A DNA stretch of 64,000 nt from [Clostridium] asparagiforme DSM 15981 (GTDB taxonomy: Bacteria > Bacillota > Clostridia > Lachnospirales > Lachnospiraceae): NCBI GenBank assembly GCA_025149125.1, contig CP102272.1, positions 2,728,001 to 2,792,000 on the forward strand. The letters are read 5' to 3'. Shown here in pieces: positions 23,230 to 30,249 of this stretch. Every line of letters starts with the position of its first letter. Position 1 is the stretch's first letter. The notes under the pieces are model-generated. The model worked only from the letters and a program-made list of their open reading frames with translations, was not told where the DNA came from and searched no databases. Both the position numbers and the translations under genes were made by a program.

Positions 23230-24895
23230 AGAGGCTCCCGTTGATCGATACATAATCGTTCAGGTTGATGCTCAGCATCCCATCCGGCGTCCACGTGTCC
23301 CAAACCTGAGTAAATACTGTGTAGTTGGTAGAATCCGGGAACCAGATAGGCGTAAAATGCACCGTTCTGTTGTAAGTGGAGAAGTCGTTGGGCTGGAAGG
23401 TGAATTTTGCACTTCGACCACTGGACACCCGCTGCAGAAGACGCAGATAGGTTTGGTACTGGAATTCCGGAAACACAGAAAACGCCGTCTGCGGATGAGT
23501 AATGTGACTGGTGGGTGCATCGGTGGAGAGCGTTGCGGTCACATCCTGCTTGACGCCATACCCGCTCTTCATGGCCTTGCCGGAGGCAGTCGGTACAATA
23601 TCATCCGGCATCAAGGACATGACACCGCTGATCGAAGCGGAGTAACCGGTGTATTCATACTCCCAATAGCCTTCATCAACCCAGTGCCCGCCGTCTTCTC
23701 CGTGGTCACACCATACCCACACCGGCACCCAGTAACAGCTCCAAACACCCCAGTTGGCGGTCAGCTTCTGTGTTTCGCTGGGAAGGGACGGCAGTGTATA
23801 GCTCGGATTGGTATCCGTAGCTACGGGATCAGGCGGGATGTGTTCGTTCAGATCTACGATCTTCGCCACAAAGGTATCCTGAGCGGTATAAGCGCCACTG
23901 ACGGATACCGTTATAGTGACTGTCTGGGGAGTGGAGGGAGTGTGCCATTTGACCCAGACTTTCTGGCTGTCGCCAGCCGGAATCACGATATTGTTGACCC
24001 GGTAGGATGTGCCGAGAATAGAAAAAGTCACCGAGGCGGGGTTATCCGGTGTAAGGTCGGTGTCAGTCCGAAGTGTCACGGTCGTGATTACATCGGTATC
24101 TACCCGATACTCTACATCTGGGGCCTCAATCTCGCCTTCGGGCGGGATTTCATCAAACCAGACGATGCCAACGCCGAGGGTATTGATGATGTCGGAGTTG
24201 TTTTGCGTCCCGGTGGTGCTGCCGCCCCATGCAGAAATGCCCAGGTCACTGAACTCCAGAAACATGCTCAAGGGCAAGTTCTTATGGGTGAGCGAGGTCA
24301 TAGTCCTTCGCAGTGAACCACCCGCCAGCTGATCGTACAGGCCAGCTTCAGTTGCTGTCATGCAGTAATACTGGCCATTGTGGGTAAAGTAGGCGATGGG
24401 CTCGATAAGAAGCTTATATTCGCCGGCAATCATCCGCTCGTAGTCCACACCTGCTGCTTGAGCAACCATCATGCAGGCATATTCTGAGCAGAAGTACCGT
24501 TTGATGGCATCAATATTATTCTGCCCACTGCTGCTGACGATTGTGGGCATAGACTGGGTGGGCTTGATGCAGGTATAGGCCACGCCGGATTGAAGAGAAA
24601 GCCCGGTACCGGCCAGATATTGCAGTTTATTGACTTTACCAAAGTGCAGAATGCTGCTGTTCTGCGTACGATTGGAAAAGTCAATCGGAGAAGAGACGGC
24701 AGAGCCGCTCGCTGCATCTACCACCGTAATGCGAACACCGTCATTGCCCGGGTTCCAGAAGTTGGTGCTGGTGCCCTGGCCCATACCACCGCCGCCGCCG
24801 TCAATGTTGCCGTTCCCGCCGGCAGCAAAAGCAGTGGCAGGAACAAGGCACAGGGTCAGCGCCAGACTGCACAGGAGGGCGAGAAGTCGTTTCAA
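23201..24895 (-). CDS. Large secreted protein of the Tad operon (possible pilus tip or adhesin)
   Basis: TTG at 24895 opens a 564-residue protein with a clear signal peptide (LLALLCSLALTLCLVPATAFA). A glycine-rich stretch, then an alpha/beta region with cysteines (KRYFCSEYACMMVAQAAGVD) and two or more Ig-like beta segments (VTLRTDTDLTPDNPASVTFS, VWVKWHTPSTPQTVTITVSV) follow. No sortase motif or membrane anchor is seen at the C-terminus. Position between pseudopilin genes and the peptidase suggests a surface component carried by the pilus. Function is inferred. Confidence 0.7.
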   Translation of the reverse strand: MKRLLALLCSLALTLCLVPATAFAAGGNGNIDGGGGGMGQGTSTNFWNPGNDGVRITVVDAASGSAVSSPIDFSNRTQNSSILHFGKVNKLQYLAGTGLSLQSGVAYTCIKPTQSMPTIVSSSGQNNIDAIKRYFCSEYACMMVAQAAGVDYERMIAGEYKLLIEPIAYFTHNGQYYCMTATEAGLYDQLAGGSLRRTMTSLTHKNLPLSMFLEFSDLGISAWGGSTTGTQNNSDIINTLGVGIVWFDEIPPEGEIEAPDVEYRVDTDVITTVTLRTDTDLTPDNPASVTFSILGTSYRVNNIVIPAGDSQKVWVKWHTPSTPQTVTITVSVSGAYTAQDTFVAKIVDLNEHIPPDPVATDTNPSYTLPSLPSETQKLTANWGVWSCYWVPVWVWCDHGEDGGHWVDEGYWEYEYTGYSASISGVMSLMPDDIVPTASGKAMKSGYGVKQDVTATLSTDAPTSHITHPQTAFSVFPEFQYQTYLRLLQRVSSGRSAKFTFQPNDFSTYNRTVHFTPIWFPDSTNYTVFTQVWDTWTPDGMLSINLNDYVSINGSLYDDWYTNRE

Positions 24896-24926
24896 ATGAC
24901 ATCACACTCCAATCATATAAAATTGA

Positions 24927-24954
24927 AGGGCCGCCACATAGCTGTGACGGCCCT
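24927..24954 (-). terminator. Hairpin before the large secreted-protein gene
   Basis: AGGGCCGcCACA and TGTGaCGGCCCT pair around TAGC. TCAATTTTATATGATTGGAG follows on the minus strand, placing it just before the ribosome site of the gene at 24895. Confidence 0.65.
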
Positions 24955-24981
24955 GGAGATCCGTATTTAGTTGTGGGGCAA

Positions 24982-25554
24982 TCAGCCCATGTTTCCGACT
25001 TGCTTGTTCAGGTCACCATCGCTGCCGCCGGTGGACTGCTGCACATCGCCGGGCACCACCCACCCAAAGACGGGATCGTAGACGGCGCCGCTGCCATTGC
25101 TGGAGCCGGGGGCCGGCTCATTGCTGGAAGTGGATTCTTCTGCCGGCGGCGCCGTGACTTGAGGTACAGACGGGTCGGGGGTGACATCGTGATCTTCGCC
25201 GGGGTCTGCAATCTCTGTCTTGCCTTCCGGAGCAGGGGGCGGAGTTTCCTCCGGCTTGTCCGTATCAGTGAAGTCAATCACCACTTCACTTTCCGTTTCG
25301 GAGGTTACCTTGGGGTATTCCTCCTCAGAGCTGGGAGACTGCCCAGGGGAATACGCATCTACTCCGCCGGAATCGTCCCCGTTTTGGGCACCGCCGTCCG
25401 ACCAATCGCTGGTGGTGCTGCTGGGAGGCGATTCATCCGGCTTAAAATTCTCCGTTCGATCCCGGCTTACGAACCAGCAGACGCCCAGGATCGCAACACA
25501 GAGGACGACCAGGACCGAAACGATAAAGCCTTTGGATTGGAAAAACTTTTTCAT
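24982..25554 (-). CDS. Single-pass membrane protein with acidic Ser/Pro/Glu-rich outer part
   Basis: From ATG 25554 the 190-residue protein has a short basic N-terminus, one membrane helix (FIVSVLVVLCVAILGVCWFV) and a long low-complexity extracellular region rich in Ser, Pro, Glu, Asp and Thr. The C-terminus has a short conserved-looking VYDPVFGWVVPG. It resembles the DUF6550-type proteins of Clostridia elements. It probably spans the cell wall as a spacer near the pilus base. GGAG is 11 bases upstream of the ATG. Confidence 0.65.
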   Translation of the reverse strand: MKKFFQSKGFIVSVLVVLCVAILGVCWFVSRDRTENFKPDESPPSSTTSDWSDGGAQNGDDSGGVDAYSPGQSPSSEEEYPKVTSETESEVVIDFTDTDKPEETPPPAPEGKTEIADPGEDHDVTPDPSVPQVTAPPAEESTSSNEPAPGSSNGSGAVYDPVFGWVVPGDVQQSTGGSDGDLNKQVGNMG

Positions 25555-25627
25555 GTGTGTCCACACTCCTTCTTTACTGTTATATAAAGCATATACTGCG
25601 GAACTTACTGATGTTTCAACAGCGCCG

Positions 25628-26128
25628 CTAAAATTTGGTATTATGGTAGCCAGTCAGTTCTACCCGCTGTGTGATAGTAGGGTAGTTGTGCCCAAACATC
25701 CGCACATAGAACTCCACATCACAATAGAAGATATACTCGACCCGATCGCCCACCACATTGAACTCCAGGCTGATGTCGGATACCTGATAGTCGTTCGTGG
25801 AAAGCGGAATTTTGGAGGCAAGTCCGCCTGCCACCGTGGCCTCCAGCATTTCCGTGTAGTCACTGCTGGAATAGAGGGTGCGCAGGTACTCTTCAAAGTT
25901 AGTTTCCCGTTGGGAGCGGTAAGTGTCCGCATAGATGGTGGCGCTCAGGTTGTTCAGCTCCATTTTAGCGCCGTTTCGGATGTTGATGCAAGTGATCCGC
26001 ACTGAGGCGTACAACAAAAGAAAGGAAATGAGCATCACTACGCCGACCACAAAAAAGCAGGCGAAGAAAGTGATCTCACCCCGCTCGTTGCGGAGTGGCC
26101 GTCGCAGCCACCGCATAAAATGCTTCAT
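25628..26128 (-). CDS. TadE/TadG-like pseudopilin
   Basis: From ATG 26128 (GAGG 6 bases upstream) the 166-residue protein begins MKHFMRWLRRPLRNERGEIT and has a single hydrophobic helix right after it. The NERGE junction is a likely prepilin-peptidase cut site, as in TadE-type minor pilins. The C-terminal region is a soluble alpha/beta domain (EYIFYCDVEFYVRMFGHNYP). It follows a second similar protein (26137-26592) almost without a gap. Confidence 0.78.
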   Translation of the reverse strand: MKHFMRWLRRPLRNERGEITFFACFFVVGVVMLISFLLLYASVRITCINIRNGAKMELNNLSATIYADTYRSQRETNFEEYLRTLYSSSDYTEMLEATVAGGLASKIPLSTNDYQVSDISLEFNVVGDRVEYIFYCDVEFYVRMFGHNYPTITQRVELTGYHNTKF

Positions 26129-26136
26129 AGGCCACC

Positions 26137-26592
26137 TCACTTCCAGTAGTGTTCGCTGACGCCGGAGCCGCGGGCCACCACCGTGATGTTGACCAAATCC
26201 AGATTCCAGAAGCCGCCCAGCTTTGCTTCACCCTCAATGGTGATATAGAAAGGAGTCCCGAGCTGAATGGCCCTGGACATTCCGGCCGGTGTGGGCGACT
26301 TATATGTGGCGTCAATGGAGTAGGTTATGTTTTCTGCTCCCTCGATCTCCGAGCACAGAAATTCAAAGAGAGAATCCGTCTCGCTGTTGATGCCACCGGA
26401 CAGCTGGATCTGCTTTACCATCTGATCGGCTGCGTGATCCAACTCTTGTTTCGTGGAGATGATACCGAACAGATCGATGATAAATGCCAGCAGGACAACG
26501 GCGATAAAGATGAAGAACACCGTGGAGAAATAGTTGGCCTCACCTCGCTCGCTCTTCATTGTCCTGCGGGCTTTCTGCAGGAAAGTATGAAT
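26137..26592 (-). CDS. TadE-like pseudopilin, probable ATT start
   Basis: The mature part begins KSERGEANYFSTVFFIFIAV, a cut site plus hydrophobic helix, followed by a soluble domain of about 90 residues. No ATG has a good ribosome site: the internal ATG at 26559 has only AGGA 3 bases away. AAGGTGG lies 8 bases before an in-frame ATT at 26592, which would give IHTFLQKARRTMKSERGE, the basic leader length seen in the neighbouring pseudopilin. It is the first gene of the Tad operon, 80 bases after the promoter at 26.67 kb. Confidence 0.72.
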   Translation of the reverse strand: MHTFLQKARRTMKSERGEANYFSTVFFIFIAVVLLAFIIDLFGIISTKQELDHAADQMVKQIQLSGGINSETDSLFEFLCSEIEGAENITYSIDATYKSPTPAGMSRAIQLGTPFYITIEGEAKLGGFWNLDLVNITVVARGSGVSEHYWK

Positions 26593-26619
26593 GTGAACCA
26601 CCACCTTTTCTGACAAATG

Positions 26620-26652
26620 AAAGCAGCCGCCCCCTGCCGGAGCGGCTGCTTT
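26620..26652 (-). terminator. Hairpin in the leader of the Tad operon
   Basis: AAAGCAGCCGC and GCGGCTGCTTT pair perfectly around an 11-base loop, between the promoter (-10 at 26673) and the first gene. CATTTGTCAGAAAAGG follows on the minus strand. It could attenuate or protect the Tad transcript. Confidence 0.7.
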
Positions 26653-26672
26653 ACAAAGTATTGACTGTACCA

Positions 26673-26740
26673 AGTATAACAGATATGGATTTACGGCGAA
26701 AGGGCAGGACTGCGCCAATGTAGGGGCAAGATTGTGCCAA
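26673..26740 (-). promoter_or_regulatory. Tad-operon promoter with paired TTGGC repeats
   Basis: On the minus strand an extended -10 TGTTATACT (TATACT at 26673-26678) lies 17 bases from a poor -35 (TTTCGC, 26696-26701). Upstream are two direct repeats starting TTGGCACAATCTTGCCC and TTGGCGCAGTCCTGCCC, 22 bases apart. The same design occurs at 41571-41638. The weak -35 next to phased repeats suggests an activator-dependent promoter. Confidence 0.7.
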
Positions 26741-26816
26741 TCAACTGGGAACCGTGAAAAGAATTCCTTTGATGCGGTTCTGCGGAAAGTATTTCAACAT
26801 GTCTTCTCGGTCAGCA

Positions 26817-26884
26817 TTGACCACAACAGAAAAAGATGTTATTATAAGAGCATAAAATAAGTGGTAATAGAGTATCATAATAAC
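26817..26884 (+). promoter_or_regulatory. Promoter and operator of the AbiE cassette
   Basis: TTGACC (26817-26822) is 17 bases from TATTAT (26840-26845), preceded by TGT. GTTATTAT at 26838-26845 and ATAATAAC at 26877-26884 are perfect inverted repeats, the first overlapping the -10. AbiEi antitoxins are known to repress by binding inverted repeats in their promoter. Confidence 0.65.
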
Positions 26885-26916
26885 AAGCGCGTATCTATGG
26901 CAGGAAGGAGAACTGT

Positions 26917-27585
26917 ATGGAGAAGACAAAATATAGAGATTTGATCATGCGGTATCTTACTGCATTGGACCCGAATCAAGTAATTACAACAGAACAAGTT
27001 GCTCAGTATGTCGCAGAACAACTTCAACTCGAAACAGCAACAGTAAAAAAGACAGTCAATGTAAATATGGCCCGTCTTGAAAAAGAAGGGCAAATTGTGC
27101 GTTTGACAAAAGGTATTTATTGTAGGAAGGTAAAAACAGCATTTGGATACTATACCCCGGATAAAGAAACGCTTTTTTGTAAGCAACTTCTTCGCAATGA
27201 AAACGAAGTGATTGGATATGAAACAGGATTATCTGCCCTCAATCGCATTGGTCTGGTATCTCAGATGCCCAAAAAAAGGTGCATTGCAACAAACTTGCAC
27301 ATGAAAAGGATTCCGAAAGGAATGCAGATAGAGATTCGGAAACCGCCAATTATAGTCAATGCCGACAACTTTCGATATCTGCAAATTTTGGATGCAATTC
27401 GAGAACTGGACATGGCACCTGTCGATACAGCGAGGCCGGTTGATGTAGTAAGAGCAACAGTTCAGAAATTTGCGTTAGAAACGGATCAGCTGATTCTGAT
27501 GGCTCGAAAGTATTATGGGCAAAAGACATTAGTTCGGACGATAGATATTATGTTGGAGGGTAGTTATGAATCTGCACGAGGATAA
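26917..27585 (+). CDS. abiEi: AbiEi-type antitoxin
   Basis: The 222-residue protein has an N-terminal winged-helix segment (VITTEQVAQYVAEQLQLETA then LEKEGQIVRLTKGIYCR) and a C-terminal domain that fits DUF6088/AbiEi antitoxins. It neutralises AbiEii in a type IV toxin-antitoxin manner and autoregulates the operon. AAGGAG lies 7 bases before the ATG. It overlaps the toxin gene by 20 bases. It is on the plus strand and is AT-rich relative to the surrounding transfer genes, so it is likely an inserted cargo module. Confidence 0.82.
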   Translation: MEKTKYRDLIMRYLTALDPNQVITTEQVAQYVAEQLQLETATVKKTVNVNMARLEKEGQIVRLTKGIYCRKVKTAFGYYTPDKETLFCKQLLRNENEVIGYETGLSALNRIGLVSQMPKKRCIATNLHMKRIPKGMQIEIRKPPIIVNADNFRYLQILDAIRELDMAPVDTARPVDVVRATVQKFALETDQLILMARKYYGQKTLVRTIDIMLEGSYESARG

Positions 27586-28519
27586 GCTTGCTTTTTTGAA
27601 TATCATCAATCTAGTTCATGAAGATAGCGGTATTAGATCCGATATTTTGGAAAAAGACTATTATGTTACGCTACTGCTTAGAGAGTTGGCAGGCAAGCAA
27701 GCAGAGCTGCCGGCTTATTTTAAAGGTGGAACAGCTCTGTATAAAGCACAGAAAAGCATCCGTCGTTTTTCTGAGGATATTGATTTGACGGTATGTATTG
27801 ATAACTGCAGTAATAATCAGGCAAAGAAACGACTGGAACTGGCAACAAAGAAATATCAATCGCTCCCCCGCACATCCAGAAAAGAACTGGAGGACGACCG
27901 TAAAGGCAGTATCACAGCAGTTTACGACTATGCTCCACTCGTGGGGATTGACTCAGATGATCCACTACAGCGTTTCGGATATGTGAAAGTAGAAGGCACC
28001 TCTTTCACTGTCAGCGAACCCTTTACTCCACTTGAAATTGAACCGATACTTTATACTTATGCTACAGAAGAACAACGCCAAATCCTTCAAGCGCAATATG
28101 ATGTTGGACCTTTCCGGATCAATACAATCCGCCTGGAGCGTATTTTTGCAGACAAAATTTTTGCAGCTGAGTTTTATTATGAACGTAAAATGTATTTTGA
28201 TGTGGCAAAACATCTTTATGATGTCAGTGTCATGCTCGATTTAGAGCAGATTCAAAAAATGATTGGAAACCAACAGATGTTTCTTGAAATGCTGGGGTAT
28301 AAAAGACTGGAAGAAACCAGACGAACAGGCAGCGACTTGGCAGAAAAGAAGTTTTCCGATTTTCAACTGCTTGGAGGGTTCGGTGATAACGCTGCATTGC
28401 GTAAAGATTATCAGCATATGCAGCGGAACTATGTTTTTTCAGAAGAAGATGTGCTGTCTTTTGATTATGTAGTAGAACAATGGAAAAAACTCAGAGAGAT
28501 CCTACTTGCGCTTGCATGA
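27566..28519 (+). CDS. abiEii: AbiEii-type nucleotidyltransferase toxin
   Basis: This 317-residue protein carries the nucleotidyltransferase core FKGGTALYKAQKSIRRFSED followed by IDLTV, typical of AbiEii (GSxxD/E class: here GGT...D-I-D). AbiEii-family enzymes act as reversible growth inhibitors that transfer nucleotides, and give phage resistance or element stability. GGAGGGTAGTT precedes the ATG. A hairpin at 28615-28655 follows the gene and may end transcription in both directions. Confidence 0.85.
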   Translation: MNLHEDKLAFLNIINLVHEDSGIRSDILEKDYYVTLLLRELAGKQAELPAYFKGGTALYKAQKSIRRFSEDIDLTVCIDNCSNNQAKKRLELATKKYQSLPRTSRKELEDDRKGSITAVYDYAPLVGIDSDDPLQRFGYVKVEGTSFTVSEPFTPLEIEPILYTYATEEQRQILQAQYDVGPFRINTIRLERIFADKIFAAEFYYERKMYFDVAKHLYDVSVMLDLEQIQKMIGNQQMFLEMLGYKRLEETRRTGSDLAEKKFSDFQLLGGFGDNAALRKDYQHMQRNYVFSEEDVLSFDYVVEQWKKLREILLALA

Positions 28520-28614
28520 CAATAACACATCGATTTTGCAAAAAGTAATGTGCGATTGTCAGGTCGAGGGCGCTTTGTATCTATCTATGTAAGTGAGCTG
28601 TAAGTCGAAAAAAT

Positions 28615-28655
28615 AGTCGCCTGAGAAGTATGTGTTCGATACTTCCCAGGCGACT
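28615..28655. terminator. Bidirectional terminator between abiEii and the S1-domain gene
   Basis: AGTCGCCTGaGAAGTAT and ATACTTCcCAGGCGACT form a 17-bp stem with one mismatch. TTTT follows on the plus strand and ATTTTTTCG on the minus strand, so it can end the convergent transcripts. Confidence 0.82.
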
Positions 28656-28661
28656 TTTACA

Positions 28662-30221
28662 TTACAGGTTCTGCCGGATGATCCGCGTGATGATGCCCAC
28701 GGCTACGCCACGCTCCATGTCCAGGCGGGTGACGGCAAAGGACACATCATCCTTTTTCCCGGGCATCCGGTAGTCATAGCAGGAGTGGGCCACCGCATTG
28801 ACGCCGTTGGAAAGCCTGACATAGACGACGCCCTTGTGGACATCGGTGACCTTGCCGGCGTACTTGCCCTGGATGCGGCACTTCTGCAGGTTGTCCCGGT
28901 CGGTGTTTTCCGAAGTGCTCTTGATGTCAGCCCGGATGCTCAGGTCTTCCGGACTCTCGCGCCGCACGCTGAGGATGCGGACCAGCACCTCATCGCCCAC
29001 AGCAAACCGCTCATGGGCGTCGCCGATCCAGTCCCAGGCCAGATCCCGGGCCAGGATGGAGCACTCGACGCCGAACACTTCCACGCGGATGACTTTCTCG
29101 GCCACGGCGATCACACGGGCCTGCACAATGCGGCCTTCGTAGACACGGTACATGCCGTCAGCATCCAAATCGAAGTAGAAGATCTGGCGTTTACGCATCA
29201 TCGCCTCCCGGCGGCTGGCGACCACGCTGCGGGTCTTGGAGTCAATGCCCCGCACCACAAAGTCGATGTCGGCGCCCAGCATGTTGCCCAGGATCTTGTT
29301 CTGGCGCAGCATCAGGTCGGCGTAGTCCTGGCCAGAAGGGCTGCGGCCCAGGTTGATCATCATTTCCTTGATGGGAATGATGATGCGGAAACCCTTGTAG
29401 TCCACCACGGCCACCGTCTTACGGTTGTCCAGCTGCTCGATGCCGCCCAACTGGCCCGTCAGAATACGGCGGGTGCGATAGGCGTTATGAATCTCATGCC
29501 AGATGACATCCTCACGGTCTTCCGCCGTCTCTACATCCTCACGGCTGCGAATGGTCAGGATAGAGGGCTCACGGCGCGTCTGCACATTCCGCCGGCGAGC
29601 GGGCGCCCGGGGAGTGGTGGCTTCAGGCACCTGCTCCTCCATCGGGGCGGAATCATCCTCCAAAACGGGTTCACCCTCTGCAGTAGTATCCTCGGCCGGG
29701 GCCTCATCCATCGGAAGCGGCTCAGCGTCTGCCTGCGGAACAGGGGCCTCCGCCTCAGCAGTGGTATCCGATACCTTCTTCTTGCGGGAGGTGCGCTTGG
29801 GCTTTGCGGCAGGCGGTTCTTCGACGGCCTGGGGATTCGGCTCAGAGGCAGCGGTATCGTCACCTGCGCTGTCTTCCTCTGCGGGGAGATCTCCGTCGCC
29901 GTCAGCTGTTGCCTCATCGTCCTGCTCGAAGTCTGCGTTCTCGTCAGAAGTAGCCTCGGCGGCGTCCTCGTCGCTGCTCACAGCATCATCGCCGAACACT
30001 TCGGCTTCCGTAAGCTCCGGCAAATCACCGGTGGTATCATCGGAAGGGGGCGCGCTGTCGGGCTGATCCATAGCGGCCAACAGAGCGTTCAGGTCCTCGC
30101 CGTCAACCGGGGCAGAATCAGGAGCAGTCGTATCCTCGGAGGGAACGGGGGAATCCTCCAATGCGGTGGTCTCAGGAACAGGGGCCTCCTGTTCCAGAAG
30201 TTCTTTTTTCTTGGTTGCCAT
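28662..30221 (-). CDS. S1-domain RNA-binding protein with long acidic N-terminus
   Basis: Of 519 residues, the first ~210 are low-complexity and acidic (Glu, Asp, Ala, Pro, Thr) with one basic patch (KPKRTSRKKK). The C-terminal part has two S1-like OB folds (YRVYEGRIVQARVIAVAEKV; GKYAGKVTDVHKGVVYVRLS). It resembles ribosomal protein S1-type domains and probably binds RNA. It ends the transfer operon, directly after virD4. A role at the many mRNA hairpins of the element is an attractive but untested idea. Confidence 0.75.
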   Translation of the reverse strand: MATKKKELLEQEAPVPETTALEDSPVPSEDTTAPDSAPVDGEDLNALLAAMDQPDSAPPSDDTTGDLPELTEAEVFGDDAVSSDEDAAEATSDENADFEQDDEATADGDGDLPAEEDSAGDDTAASEPNPQAVEEPPAAKPKRTSRKKKVSDTTAEAEAPVPQADAEPLPMDEAPAEDTTAEGEPVLEDDSAPMEEQVPEATTPRAPARRRNVQTRREPSILTIRSREDVETAEDREDVIWHEIHNAYRTRRILTGQLGGIEQLDNRKTVAVVDYKGFRIIIPIKEMMINLGRSPSGQDYADLMLRQNKILGNMLGADIDFVVRGIDSKTRSVVASRREAMMRKRQIFYFDLDADGMYRVYEGRIVQARVIAVAEKVIRVEVFGVECSILARDLAWDWIGDAHERFAVGDEVLVRILSVRRESPEDLSIRADIKSTSENTDRDNLQKCRIQGKYAGKVTDVHKGVVYVRLSNGVNAVAHSCYDYRMPGKKDDVSFAVTRLDMERGVAVGIITRIIRQNL

Positions 30222-30249
30222 ATAAGTAAAACCTCCTTAATTTGGTGTA

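Noticed and set aside
23177..24316. A 379-codon plus-strand open frame opposite the secreted Tad-operon protein
   Set aside because: Shadow of the real minus-strand gene, which has a signal peptide and ribosome site.
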